NCBI GenBank assembly: GCA_027488215.1
Contig: JAIYCB010000024.1
Coordinates: 1 to 50,623, forward strand
DNA: 50,623 bases
DNA from: Comamonadaceae bacterium
GTDB taxonomy: Bacteria; Pseudomonadota; Gammaproteobacteria; Burkholderiales; Burkholderiaceae_C
Direction: 5' to 3'
The notes beneath the pieces are model-generated. The model was given only the letters and a program-made list of their open reading frames with translations. It was not told where the DNA came from and ran no database searches. The position numbers were made by a program, and so were the translations under genes. The first letter of the stretch is position 1; the number at the start of each line of letters is the position of its first letter. Positions 25,159 through 34,600 of the stretch are shown here, one piece after another.

Positions 25159-25794
25159 ATGATCAAACTGCTAGTCGGCCTGGGCAATCCGGGCAACGAA
25201 TACGAAGACACCCGCCACAACGCCGGATTCTGGTGGATCGATGCTGTGGCCCGAGAACTCAAAGTGTCGCTGGTGCCCGAGCGCAGCTATCACGGCCTGA
25301 TGGCCCGTACCACCGTCAACGGCCAGACCGTTTGGTTGCTTGAGCCTCAGACCTACATGAACCTGTCTGGCAAATCGGTCAGCGCTTTGGCGAAATTTTT
25401 CAAAATTCAGTCGCAAGAGATTCTGGTGGCGCACGACGAACTCGACATCCCGCCCGGTGAAGCCAAGCTCAAGCTGGGCGGCAGCCACGCGGGGCACAAC
25501 GGTCTGCGCGACATCCATGCCCAACTGGGGACAGCCGACTATTGGCGGCTGCGCATTGGCGTGGGCCACCCGGGAGACAAGGCCGAAGTGGTCAGTTGGG
25601 TCTTGAAGAAACCCATGCTGGAGCACCGCAAAGCCATTGACGACAGCATTCACCGGGCGGTGCTGGCCTTGCCGCTGTTGCTGGCTGGGGACATGGAAAA
25701 AGCCATGGTCAAGATCCACACCAGCAAGCCACCGCGGCCCAAACCGCCCAAGCCGCCTCAAGCAACAATCACCGAACAGAACAAGCCTGAGTGA
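25159..25794 (+). CDS. pth: Peptidyl-tRNA hydrolase
   Basis: Releases peptides from prematurely dissociated peptidyl-tRNA. The 211-residue product shows [18 protein letters not shown] with the catalytic His at about residue 20, [13 protein letters not shown], and [27 protein letters not shown]. The C-terminus ([14 protein letters not shown]) is a Pro/Lys-rich extension beyond the catalytic fold. Start ATG 25159 lies at the expected N-terminus. It converges on the ferredoxin gene. Confidence 0.95.
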   Translation: MIKLLVGLGNPGNEYEDTRHNAGFWWIDAVARELKVSLVPERSYHGLMARTTVNGQTVWLLEPQTYMNLSGKSVSALAKFFKIQSQEILVAHDELDIPPGEAKLKLGGSHAGHNGLRDIHAQLGTADYWRLRIGVGHPGDKAEVVSWVLKKPMLEHRKAIDDSIHRAVLALPLLLAGDMEKAMVKIHTSKPPRPKPPKPPQATITEQNKPE

Positions 25795-25851
25795 ACCGCT
25801 GGGACTGGATGGCCATGCTTCGCTCGCCATGACGTATTAACGATAGCAGTG

Positions 25852-25873
25852 CTTGGGTCACGATGGACCCAAG
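25852..25873. repeat. Perfect hairpin between convergent pth and ferredoxin genes
   Basis: Eight-base arms CTTGGGTC and GACCCAAG with a 6-nt loop, immediately before the ferredoxin stop. Neither strand has a T-run after it, so it is not a classical intrinsic terminator; it may protect 3' ends. A weaker ATGGC/GCCAT pair lies just upstream (about 25808-25830). Confidence 0.4.
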
Positions 25874-25875
25874 AC

Positions 25876-26166
<291 letters not shown>

Positions 26167-26285
26167 TTATCGGTGACAGGCCTGAGCCCGAAAAACCACA
26201 GGGCTGTTGCAGGGCTCAGGGACCCGCATCCCCAATGTCCCCTAGCGTTGCACGGTCCAAACGGCATGCGCCTAAAATGGGCTGC

Positions 26286-27131
26286 ATGATGAACGCCGAC
26301 TTGCACTGCCACTCCGTCATCTCCGACGGCACCCTCACCCCAGAAGCACTGGCCGAACGCGCCAAAACAAATGGCGTGGAACTGTGGGCGCTGACCGACC
26401 ATGATGAAGTGGGTGGGCAAGACCGCGCCCTGGCTGCAGCCCGCGCGCAAGGTCTGCCCTACCTCACGGGGACCGAAATTTCGGTGACCTTTGCGCACCA
26501 GACAGTGCACATTGTGGGCCTGGGTTTTGACGCACACAACAGCGGCTTGGTCGAAGGCCTGCGCCGCACCCGAGGCGGGCGCAGCGAACGTGCGCAGGAA
26601 ATGTCAGATGGTTTGGCCAAAGTCGGTATCCGCAATGCCTATGAAGGTGCCCTGCAGTATGTGGGCAACCCGGAGCTGATTTCACGCACCCACTTTGCCA
26701 GGCACCTGGTCGAAACCGGGGTGTGCAGCGACACCTCCGAGGTGTTTCGCAAATACTTGACCGAGGGCAAGCCCGGCTACGTGCCGCACCGCTGGGCACG
26801 CCTGCAGGAAGCCGTGCAATGGATCACCGATGCCGGTGGCATCGCCATCATCGCCCACCCGGCACGCTATGGCTTCACGCCCAATGAAGAATATGCCCTG
26901 TTCAGCGAATTCAAGGCCCACGGCGGTCGCGGGGTTGAAGTCGTCACCGGCAGCCACTCGTCCCCCGAGGCTGTTCGTTATGCGGAAACCGCGCTCGAAT
27001 TCAAATTGGCGGCCTCTCGCGGCAGTGACTTTCACAGCCCTGATGAAAGCCGCATAGACCTGGGCACCCTGCCCTATTTGCCTGGCCAACTGACACCGGT
27101 TTGGGAGCTGCTGGCCGATCGCATTCAGTGA
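26286..27131 (+). CDS. rnm: PHP-domain phosphoesterase, RNase AM (YciV/TrpH) type
   Basis: A 281-residue metal-dependent phosphoesterase. PHP metal-ligand motifs are all visible: ADLHCHSVISDG at the N-terminus, ALTDHDEVGG, GTEIS, IIAHPARY and RGSDFHSP. E. coli YciV/RNase AM removes 5' nucleotides from RNA and 3',5'-nucleoside bisphosphates, and its gene neighbours yciO as here. The longer frame begins at 26118 inside another gene; ATGs at 26277, 26286 and 26289 are all possible, and 26286 gives a homologous N-terminus. It overlaps the next gene by 4 nt (GTGA). Confidence 0.88.
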   Translation: MMNADLHCHSVISDGTLTPEALAERAKTNGVELWALTDHDEVGGQDRALAAARAQGLPYLTGTEISVTFAHQTVHIVGLGFDAHNSGLVEGLRRTRGGRSERAQEMSDGLAKVGIRNAYEGALQYVGNPELISRTHFARHLVETGVCSDTSEVFRKYLTEGKPGYVPHRWARLQEAVQWITDAGGIAIIAHPARYGFTPNEEYALFSEFKAHGGRGVEVVTGSHSSPEAVRYAETALEFKLAASRGSDFHSPDESRIDLGTLPYLPGQLTPVWELLADRIQ

Positions 27132-28024
27132 TTCCGCACACCGCCCACACACTGCACGGCATTGGATTTGCCGTTCTGGCCACCGCATGTTTTGCTACGC
27201 TGGACACCACCACCCGGCATGTCAGCGCGGGCCTCTCGGTGCTGGTGGCACTGTGGTTCCGTTACGCCATACAGGCCGTCATCACCACCATCGTGGTCTG
27301 GCCAGGCCGTGGGCGCGACATCTTGCGCACCCAGCACCCGCGCTTTCAACTGGCGCGTGGCTTGCTGCTTTTTACCTGCAGCATCCTTGCCTTCTTGAGC
27401 CTGAAATACATGCCTGTGGGCGAATTCACCGCCATCTCGATGCTGTCTCCCTTGGTCATCACCTTGCTTGCAGCCTGGATGCTGAAAGAGAAAATCCGCC
27501 CTCTGCGCTGGGTGCTGGTGCTGGGTGGCTTCGTCGGCACCATGATCATCATCCGACCTAGCAGCCAGCACTTCGACTGGACCGTGCTGCTGCCCTTGAT
27601 CCTGGTGGGCACGAACTCTGGCTTTCAGCTGCTGACCAGCAAAATGGCCAAAACCGAAGACGCCATCACCACCCACTTTTATACGGGCTGGATCGGCACT
27701 GCCTTCGCCACCCTCCTCCTGCCTTTTGTCTGGGAAATGCCCCGCGACTGGACGGTTTGGTTGCAACTGTTTTTGATGGGTTTGCTGGCCTCGATCGGGC
27801 ACTTTTTGCTGATCCTGGCTTACAGCCGCGCTCCGGCCGCCACCCTCACGCCCTACATGTACAGCCAGATTGCTTTTGCCGTGCTGGGCGGTTGGGTGGT
27901 GTTTAACCACCTGCCCGACCAATGGACTTTTGTGGGCATGGGACTGGTTGCGCTGTGCGGGGCTTTGGGGGCCTGGCTCACAGTGCGCGAGAACCGCATC
28001 ACCATCCAGCCACGAGAATCGTAA
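27128..28024 (+). CDS. DMT-superfamily (EamA) permease
   Basis: A 298-residue inner-membrane protein with about ten hydrophobic helices in two EamA repeats; each has the typical start (GIGFAVLATACFATLDTTTR and PLILVGTNSGFQLLTSK). Drug/metabolite transporters of this kind export amino acids, nucleobases or small metabolites; the substrate here is unknown. I chose the GTG at 27128, which overlaps the stop of the PHP-domain gene, over a longer frame from 27101. The gene is followed by yciO 79 nt later, so the three are probably co-transcribed. Confidence 0.85.
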   Translation: MIPHTAHTLHGIGFAVLATACFATLDTTTRHVSAGLSVLVALWFRYAIQAVITTIVVWPGRGRDILRTQHPRFQLARGLLLFTCSILAFLSLKYMPVGEFTAISMLSPLVITLLAAWMLKEKIRPLRWVLVLGGFVGTMIIIRPSSQHFDWTVLLPLILVGTNSGFQLLTSKMAKTEDAITTHFYTGWIGTAFATLLLPFVWEMPRDWTVWLQLFLMGLLASIGHFLLILAYSRAPAATLTPYMYSQIAFAVLGGWVVFNHLPDQWTFVGMGLVALCGALGAWLTVRENRITIQPRES

Positions 28025-28103
28025 AGACGCCCCTTCAATTGCAGGGTGTTCACCCCATTAACGCCCCATCTGCCCCAACACCGAGCATTGACCACCGAAA
28101 GCC

Positions 28104-28727
28104 ATGGCCCAGTTTTTCAGCGTACACCCCGACAACCCGCAAGCACGATTGCTCAAACAAGCCGTGCAATTGCTCAACCAGGGCAGCGTGTTGGCCGTTC
28201 CTACCGATTCCAGCTATGCGCTGGTCTGCCACCTGGATGACAAAAACGCAGCCGATCAATTGCGCCGCATCCGGGGCGTCGACGACAAGCACCACCTGAC
28301 GCTGCTTTGCCGCGACCTGAGCGAGTTGGCCAACTACGCGCGGGTGGACAACCGGCAGTTTCGCGCCGTCAAGCAAGCCACACCCGGGCCTTTCACCTTC
28401 ATTCTGGAGGCGACCAAGGAAGTGCCACGCCGCGTGAGCCACCCACAACGCAAAACCATCGGGCTGCGCGTGCCCGATCACAAAGTATTACAGGAGTTAC
28501 TGAGCTTGCACGGTGCGCCGCTGTTGGCAGCCACGCTCATCATGCCGGGCGAAGCGCTGCCCTTGAATGATGCACAAGAGATCCGCGAACGGCTGGAGCA
28601 CCAAGTGGGCGCGGTCATCGATGCAGGGGCCTGCTCTATGGAGCCCACCACCGTGATCGACATGAGCGGTGAGTCGTCCGAAGTACTGCGGCGCGGACAA
28701 GGTGACCCGGCGCTGCTGGGCTTTTGA
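28104..28727 (+). CDS. yciO: YciO/Sua5-family protein (threonylcarbamoyl-AMP synthase-like)
   Basis: A 207-residue protein with the YrdC/Sua5 dsRNA-binding fold: VLAVPTDSSYALVCHL, then the K-x-R-type nucleotide site region, PGPFTFIL and RKTIGLRVPDH. Sua5 proteins make threonylcarbamoyl-AMP for tRNA t6A. YciO forms a separate branch whose role is less certain, and this one resembles YciO in length and in SSYAL where Sua5 has TETVYGL. Sits in a PHP/DMT/yciO run, similar to the yciV-yciO pairing in E. coli. Confidence 0.85.
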   Translation: MAQFFSVHPDNPQARLLKQAVQLLNQGSVLAVPTDSSYALVCHLDDKNAADQLRRIRGVDDKHHLTLLCRDLSELANYARVDNRQFRAVKQATPGPFTFILEATKEVPRRVSHPQRKTIGLRVPDHKVLQELLSLHGAPLLAATLIMPGEALPLNDAQEIRERLEHQVGAVIDAGACSMEPTTVIDMSGESSEVLRRGQGDPALLGF

Positions 28728-28746
28728 CTGGGCAGCAGCGACACCG

Positions 28747-28792
28747 CTTAAAAAAACAAAACCCTGCCGCAGCCAATGAGCCACGGCAGGGT
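28747..28792 (-). terminator. Rho-independent terminator of the DUF3501 operon
   Basis: On the minus strand a 9-bp stem ACCCTGCCG/CGGCAGGGT (loop of 14) is followed by a T-rich run (TTTGTTTTTTT). It lies 24 nt past the DUF3501 stop codon. On the plus strand it has no T-run but may still act as a barrier after yciO. Confidence 0.75.
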
Positions 28793-28815
28793 CCAACCCA
28801 AACCAGCAGAAAGAC

Positions 28816-29406
28816 TTACTTCAAGTCACCTGCCAAGCTCGCCAGTGTGTCTGGAGAGATATCGATGTGCGATGGGTAATGGGTATGGTCGCAACCGAGC
28901 TTCACGCCGGCACCGGCCTTGACGGCGGCGCACATGACGGGTGTCAGCTCGAAGCGCACAAAGTGCACAGCCGAGGTTTTTTCATCGGTCTCGCGGTCCA
29001 GGTCTTCATCAGCAATCGCATACACGCGGCCATGGCCTTCCACCTCAACAAACATGCGGTCCTCCACACCGATCAGCTTGGCCAACTCTCGCTTGCGCTC
29101 GTTGATATCGACATACTCGATCATCATGGTGGCTTTCCAGTTACTACCGTCCGGCACCAGAGGCGCGTAAGCCTCGATCTCTTGCAGGATGCCCTCTTCT
29201 TCGAAGACTTTTTCGATGCGCAGCATTTCCTGGATCTGGTAGCGGATGGTGGTTTCGCTCTCAAACTGCATGTTGATGTGCTCACCCAGCTGCACACTGC
29301 GCAGCTTGCGGTGGGCGATTACCTCAGGCTTGTGGACCTTGCGCCACTTGGTGTAGGCCTCCAAAGACATCAGGGTCTCGGGTGTGATTTTTCCAGTCAG
29401 TTGCAT
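28816..29406 (-). CDS. DUF3501 family protein
   Basis: A 196-residue soluble protein recognised as DUF3501 from its length, sequence style and context. It begins LTGKITPETLMSLEAYTKWR, has a basic ERKRELAKL region and a conserved-looking VKLGCDHTHYPSHIDI near the C-terminus, where Cys, Asp and several His could bind metal. Eleven nucleotides separate it from the upstream Fe-S protein gene, and a rubrerythrin gene precedes both. I recall the same three-gene set in other proteobacteria, suggesting one redox function; no biochemical role is known to me. Confidence 0.8.
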   Translation of the reverse strand: MQLTGKITPETLMSLEAYTKWRKVHKPEVIAHRKLRSVQLGEHINMQFESETTIRYQIQEMLRIEKVFEEEGILQEIEAYAPLVPDGSNWKATMMIEYVDINERKRELAKLIGVEDRMFVEVEGHGRVYAIADEDLDRETDEKTSAVHFVRFELTPVMCAAVKAGAGVKLGCDHTHYPSHIDISPDTLASLAGDLK

Positions 29407-29417
29407 GGCAGTGTTCC

Positions 29418-30767
29418 TTATTTGAGACCGTAGGCTTTGCGCACCAGGGTCAAGGGGTGATTCAATTCTGGGGCTCCCAAGCCATTGACCTCAAAGCCCT
29501 GGGCAATGTGGTGACCACCCAGCGGGCAGTCGGAGCTGATGAAGTCGGGCTTGGAGCCATCTTTCATGGTGGCCATGGCCTTGAAGACGGGCTTGCCGAT
29601 CTTCATTGCCATCTCGTGGGAGCCTTTTTTGACGCCGTAAGTGCCGGCGTGGCCCGAGCAACGCTCGATGGTGTTGATTTCGGTGTCCGGGATCATCTTG
29701 AGCATTTCCTCGGTCTTGCGGCCGATGTTCTGCACCCGGCCATGGCAGGGGATCTGGTAGCTCACATTGCCCAGCTTTTGCGGGAACTCGGTCTTGAGCA
29801 AGCCATCGCGCTTGCGGGCCATGAAGTACTCGAACGGATCCCACATCGCGTCCTTGACCAACTGGGTGTCGGCGCAATCGGGGAACATCAGCGGAATTTC
29901 TTGCTTGAACATCAGCGCACAACTGGGCACCGCCGCCATGATGGCAAAGCCGTCTTTGGCGTACTTGGCCAGCACCGGAATGTTGGCTTCCTTGGAGTCC
30001 TTGACCGAGTCCAAATCACCCAACTCCAGCTTGGGCATGCCGCAGCATTTTTCTTTCTCGACCAGCACATACGGGATGTCGTTGTGGTCGAGGATCTTCA
30101 GCAAGTCATGGCCAATACCCGGCTCGTTGTAGTTGATGTAGCAGGTCGAATAAATGGCCACCTTGCCCGGTGTCTTCTCGCCATCCACCACCTTGGACGC
30201 CTTGGCATCCGGGGCGCTGGAGCGGAACTTTTTCGTGGCAAACTCAGGCAACCAAGCGTTTTTGTCGACGCCCGCCACACTCTCCATGATGCTGCGTGCC
30301 GCTTCGGTCTTGTTGATGGCATTGACCGCCTGCACCACGATAGGGATGCCTGCAAACGAGCCGTGTGTGTCGGTCGAGGCGAGGAACTTTTCAGCCGCGC
30401 CCACTTCGCCTTTTTTGAACTTGATGGCCTTGGCGCGCAGCATGGTGTGCGGGAAGTCCAGGTTCCACTCGTGGGGTGGCGTGTAGGGGCACTTGGTCAT
30501 GTAGCACAGGTCGCACATGAAGCACTGGTCCACCACTTTCCAGTAATCCTTCTTGTCCACGCCGTCGACTTCCATTGTGCTGGACTCGTCCACCAGGTCG
30601 AACAAAGTGGGGAAAGAGTTGCACAAACTCACGCAGCGGCGGCAGCCATGGCAGATATCAAAGATGCGCTCCAGCTCGTCGAAGCACTTTTCTTCGTTGT
30701 AGAAGTCGGGGCTCTCCCAGCCAAGGGCGTGTCGTGTGGGGGCTTCGAGGTTGCCTTCTTTGGCCAT
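29418..30767 (-). CDS. Fe-S protein with two CCG domains (HdrD/GlpC-like)
   Basis: A 449-residue cytoplasmic iron-sulfur protein. The N-terminal region carries two CxxCxxCxxxC clusters (CHGCRRCVSLC near residue 39 and CFMCDLCYMTKCP near residue 82), as in GlpC and heterodisulfide reductase subunits. The C-terminal half has two cysteine-rich CCG-type units (KCCGMP, then CHGRVQNIG, CSGHAGTYG and SDCPLGGHH). Such proteins pass electrons between a dehydrogenase or quinone and a partner. Lying between rubrerythrin and DUF3501, it could feed electrons to the rubrerythrin peroxidase, but this is inference. Confidence 0.9.
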   Translation of the reverse strand: MAKEGNLEAPTRHALGWESPDFYNEEKCFDELERIFDICHGCRRCVSLCNSFPTLFDLVDESSTMEVDGVDKKDYWKVVDQCFMCDLCYMTKCPYTPPHEWNLDFPHTMLRAKAIKFKKGEVGAAEKFLASTDTHGSFAGIPIVVQAVNAINKTEAARSIMESVAGVDKNAWLPEFATKKFRSSAPDAKASKVVDGEKTPGKVAIYSTCYINYNEPGIGHDLLKILDHNDIPYVLVEKEKCCGMPKLELGDLDSVKDSKEANIPVLAKYAKDGFAIMAAVPSCALMFKQEIPLMFPDCADTQLVKDAMWDPFEYFMARKRDGLLKTEFPQKLGNVSYQIPCHGRVQNIGRKTEEMLKMIPDTEINTIERCSGHAGTYGVKKGSHEMAMKIGKPVFKAMATMKDGSKPDFISSDCPLGGHHIAQGFEVNGLGAPELNHPLTLVRKAYGLK

Positions 30768-30790
30768 AGGGTGCTCCTTTGAATTTTTAT

Positions 30791-30848
30791 CGGGTTTTTC
30801 TGAAGACTCTGTACAGCCAGAGCCCTGAGAAAAACCCGCTGCCCCTTG
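30791..30848. repeat. Long inverted repeat between rubrerythrin and Fe-S genes
   Basis: An 11-base perfect inverted repeat CGGGTTTTTCT (30791-30801) and AGAAAAACCCG (30838-30848), with an inner CTCTG/CAGAG pair (30807-30811, 30818-30822). In the minus-strand transcript it lies downstream of, and shares bases with, the terminator hairpin at 30840-30870, so the two structures compete. Confidence 0.55.
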
Positions 30849-30870
30849 CGGTGCAGCGGGTCAACGGACA
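30840..30870 (-). terminator. Rho-independent terminator after rubrerythrin
   Basis: On the minus strand an 8-bp stem CCCGCTGC/GCAGCGGG is followed by TTTTTC. It lies directly after the rubrerythrin stop codon (30879) and about 75 nt before the Fe-S protein start, so it may make rubrerythrin more abundant than the downstream proteins. Confidence 0.7.
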
Positions 30871-30878
30871 GGGAGGAA

Positions 30879-31301
30879 TCAATCCACCAGTTCGTTCAAG
30901 GCTTTCTGGTAACGGTTGGCGTGTGAACGCTCAGCCTTAGCCAGGGTCTCAAACCAGTCGGCGATTTCGTCAAAACCCTCTTCGCGAGCGGTCTTGGCCA
31001 TGCCGGGGTACATGTCGGTGTACTCGTGGGTTTCGCCAGCCACAGCCGAAGCCAGGTTTTGACGTGTGGAGCCGATGGGCAGACCTGTCGCGGGGTCACC
31101 GGATTGCTCCAGGAACTCCAGGTGACCGTGGGCGTGACCGGTTTCACCTTCAGCGGTGGAACGGAAAAGTGCTGCCACGTCGTTCTGACCTTCAACGTCG
31201 GCTTTGTTCGCGAAGTACAAATAGCGACGGTTGGCCTGGGATTCGCCAGCAAAGGCGTCTTTCAGGCATTGTTCCGTGCGCGAGCCTTTGAGTGCTGCCA
31301 T
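30879..31301 (-). CDS. Rubrerythrin (short form, no rubredoxin domain)
   Basis: A 140-residue four-helix diiron protein that in the family reduces hydrogen peroxide. Diiron ligand helices are visible: [16 protein letters not shown] near residue 20, [15 protein letters not shown] near 50-60 (ExxH), [15 protein letters not shown] near 90 and [15 protein letters not shown] near 125. The C-terminal rubredoxin domain of classical rubrerythrin is absent, so electrons must come from a partner, possibly the Fe-S protein encoded next. The ATG at 31301 has AAGGAG. An OxyR-like site lies about 90-130 nt upstream. Confidence 0.92.
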   Translation of the reverse strand: MAALKGSRTEQCLKDAFAGESQANRRYLYFANKADVEGQNDVAALFRSTAEGETGHAHGHLEFLEQSGDPATGLPIGSTRQNLASAVAGETHEYTDMYPGMAKTAREEGFDEIADWFETLAKAERSHANRYQKALNELVD

Positions 31302-31386
31302 GGATATCTCCTTGTGGATTTCGATTCAATTGCCCTGGCAGGATCGCCAGAGACGACATAGGTTAACCCTGTACTGCCCAGTCTGC

Positions 31387-31429
31387 CCAATAGATTGATG
31401 CAATGGCATTGATTGACCAACGCTATTGG
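31387..31429 (-). promoter_or_regulatory. OxyR-like operator upstream of rubrerythrin operon
   Basis: The sequence follows the OxyR consensus ATAG-N7-CTAT-N7-ATAG-N7-CTAT as ATAG (31390-31393), CAAT (31401-31404), ATTG (31412-31415), CTAT (31423-31426), matching 14 of 16 bases with exact 7-nt spacers. Bases in the four contact boxes are mutually symmetric while the spacers mostly are not, as expected for a tetrameric LysR-type site. Flanks extend the outer dyad to CCAATAG/CTATTGG. A TATGTC -10-like hexamer (31355-31360, minus) lies downstream. The rest of the 326-nt gap (31302-31627) holds the valS leader. Confidence 0.55.
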
Positions 31430-31550
31430 ATGTCTTGTTTGATAAATATCAGCTAATTGCCAAAAGCCTCGTCTTTTTGCGAGGTCGCTCACTGACCTTC
31501 AACCCGAAAAACGGGTCTGAAGTCAAAGCAGGCAGGCCTGAATGGCTGGG

Positions 31551-31615
31551 TAAAATCAGGTCTTTTGGGTCGCCAGGCCCCCGAACGGCATCTGCTGAGC
31601 TGCCGTTTTCTTTTT
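31551..31615 (+). promoter_or_regulatory. valS promoter element and leader hairpin
   Basis: A TAAAAT -10-like hexamer (31551-31556) would start a leader of about 65 nt. The leader holds a 6-bp stem ACGGCA/TGCCGT (31585-31590 with 31601-31606) followed by TTTTCTTTTT, which has the form of an intrinsic terminator ending about 12 nt before the valS ATG. It could act as an attenuator. No T-box or leader peptide is evident. The stem is short, so this is tentative. Confidence 0.4.
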
Positions 31616-31627
31616 GAAAAGTCCGCC

Positions 31628-34600
31628 ATGAGCAACGCCCCCGATACCCCCATCGAACAACCCGGCTTGAACAGCTTGTCCAAATCGTTCGAACCCGCTG
31701 CCCTGGAAGCCCATTGGGGCCCCGAGTGGGAAAAACGCGGCTACGGCGTGGCCGGTTACCGTGGCACCCAGACCGCCAAAGACGGCGCACCGGCTTTTGC
31801 CATTCAGTTGCCCCCGCCCAACGTGACGGGCACCCTGCACATGGGCCATGCCTTCAACCAGACCATCATGGACTCGTTGACCCGCTACCACCGCATGATG
31901 GGCTTCAACACGGCATGGATTCCGGGCACCGACCACGCCGGCATTGCCACCCAGATCGTGGTAGAGCGCCAGCTGCAGGCCAAAGGCATCAGCCGCCACG
32001 ACATGGGCCCCACACCTGCAGAAGCCCGCAAGAACTTTGTGAGCAAAGTCTGGGAGTGGAAAGAAGAGTCCGGCAGCACCATCACCAGCCAGATGCGCCG
32101 CATGGGCGACAGCGTGGACTGGAGCCGCGAATACTTCACGATGGACCCCAAGCTGTCCCTGGCCGTGACCGAAACCTTTGTGCAGCTGTACGAGCAAGGC
32201 CTGATCTACCGTGGCAAGCGCCTGGTGAACTGGGACCCGGTCTTGCAAAGTGCGGTCAGTGACCTGGAAGTGGAAAGCACCGAGTCAGAAGGCAAGATGC
32301 ACTACATCCTGTACCCCTTTTCGGATGGACCGCAACTGATCGACGGTGTCATGAGCCAAGGCATGACGATTGCCACCACCCGCCCTGAAACCATGATGGC
32401 CGACGGTGCGCTGGCCGTGCACCCCGAGGACGAGCGCTATGTGCATCTGCTGGGGAAAATGGTCGATCTGCCCCTGTGCAACCGTAAGATTCCGATCATT
32501 GCCGACGACTTTGTCGACCGGGCTTTTGGTTCGGGCTGCGTGAAGATCACAGGAGCGCATGACTTCAACGACTACGCCTGTGCACAACGCCATGGCCTGC
32601 CCCTGATCACCATTTTCACGCTGGACGCTAAGGTTAACCACAACGGCCCTGTGCACTACCAAGGCATGGACCGTTTTGAGGCCCGCAAAGCCATGTTGGC
32701 CGATCTGGAAAAACAAGGTCTGCTGATCGAAGTCAAAGCGCACAAACTCATGCTGCCGATTTGCGCCCGCACGGGCCAGGTGGTGGAACCCATGCTGACT
32801 GACCAGTGGTTCGTTGCCATGAACAAGGTCAGCGAACAAGATCCCACAGGCAAGAGCATCGCGCAAAAAGCCATTGATGTGGTGCAGTCCGGCGAGGTCA
32901 GCTTTGTGCCTGAGAACTGGGTGAACACCTACAACCAGTGGATGAACAACATCCAGGACTGGTGCATCTCGCGCCAGCTGTGGTGGGGCCATCAGATTCC
33001 GGCTTGGTACGACGAAGACGGCAAGGTGTATGTCGCACGCAATGAGGCCGAGGCGCAAGCCAAGGCTCCGGGCAAGATGCTCAAGCGTGACGAAGACGTG
33101 TTGGACACTTGGTACTCGAGCGCACTGGTGCCCTTCAGCACCATGGGCTGGCCCAACAACGAGACGAGCACCAAGAACGCAGCTGGCGAGCGTGCAGGGC
33201 TCGGACGCAGCGACATTGCGAGCGAAGCGAGTGGGAGCAAGGCCGAGCCCGGCACGCTCGCCAGCGGCACCAACGGAAACGCCAACACCAACAACAGCCA
33301 AAGTGATTACGACCTCTACCTCCCCAGCAGCGTGCTGGTGACCGGCTACGACATCATCTTCTTCTGGGTCGCCCGAATGATCATGATGACCACGCACTTC
33401 ACCGGACGCGTGCCCTTCAAACACGTCTACATCCACGGCCTGGTGCTCGACGCCCAAGGCAAGAAGATGAGCAAATCCGAAGGCAACGTGCTGGACCCCG
33501 TCGATCTGATCGACGGCATCACGCTCGAGCCCCTGCTCGACAAACGCACCCAAGGCCTGCGCAAGCCCGAGACCGCGCCCAAGGTGCGCAAGCAAACCGA
33601 AAAAGAATTCCCCGAAGGCATCCCAGCCTATGGCGCAGACGCACTGCGCTTCACCTTTGCGGCGTTGGCGTCGTTGGGCCGCAGCATCAACTTTGACTCC
33701 AAGCGCTGCGAGGGTTACCGCAACTTCTGCAACAAGCTGTGGAACGCCACCCGCTTCGTGCTGATGAACTGCGAAGGCCAGGACTGCGGCTTGAAAAAAC
33801 ACACCAAAGCCGAATGCCAACCCGGTGGGCCGGCGCACGGCTACATGGACTTCAGCCAAGCCGACCGCTGGATCAGCTCGCAACTGCAGCGCGTCGAAGC
33901 CGAGGTGGCCAAAGGATTTGCCGAGTACCGCTTGGACAACGTGGCCAACACGATCTACGACTTTGTGTGGAACGAGTTTTGCGACTGGTACCTCGAAATT
34001 GCCAAGGTGCAAATCAATACGGGCAACCAGGCGCAGCAACGCGCCACGCGCCGTACCTTGATCCGCACACTTGAAACCATCATGCGCCTGGCGCACCCGA
34101 TCATCCCATTCATCACCGAAGAGCTTTGGCAAAAAGTGTCGGTGGTCGCGGGTCTTCCGGGTGAGTCGGTCAGCATTGCAGCCTACCCTGTGAGCCAACC
34201 CGATCGCATCGACACAGCCGCCGAAGCCCATGTGGCCAAGCTCAAGACGCTGGTGGACGCCTGCCGCAACTTGCGCGGCGAGATGAACGTCTCGCCCGCC
34301 ACCCGCATGCCCCTGTATGTGCTGGGCGATACCGCCTTCATGCAAAGCGTTGCACCGGTGTTGCAATCGCTGGCCAAGCTGAGCGAGGTCAAAGTGTTTG
34401 ACACCGAAGCCGATTGGGTCGCTGCCGCACAAGCTGCGCCCGTGGCCGTGGTGGGTGAAGCACGCTTGTGCTTGTTCATCGAAGTAGATGTCGCCGCCGA
34501 AAAGGTGCGCCTGACCAAGGAAGCAGCCCGCTTGGAGGGTGAAATCGCCAAAGCCAACGGCAAGCTCAGCAATGAAGCTTTTGTGGCCAAAGCCCCGCCG

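Noticed and set aside
29457..30782. 441-codon plus-strand open frame
   Set aside because: Antisense to the CCG-domain Fe-S protein with its full set of cysteine motifs.
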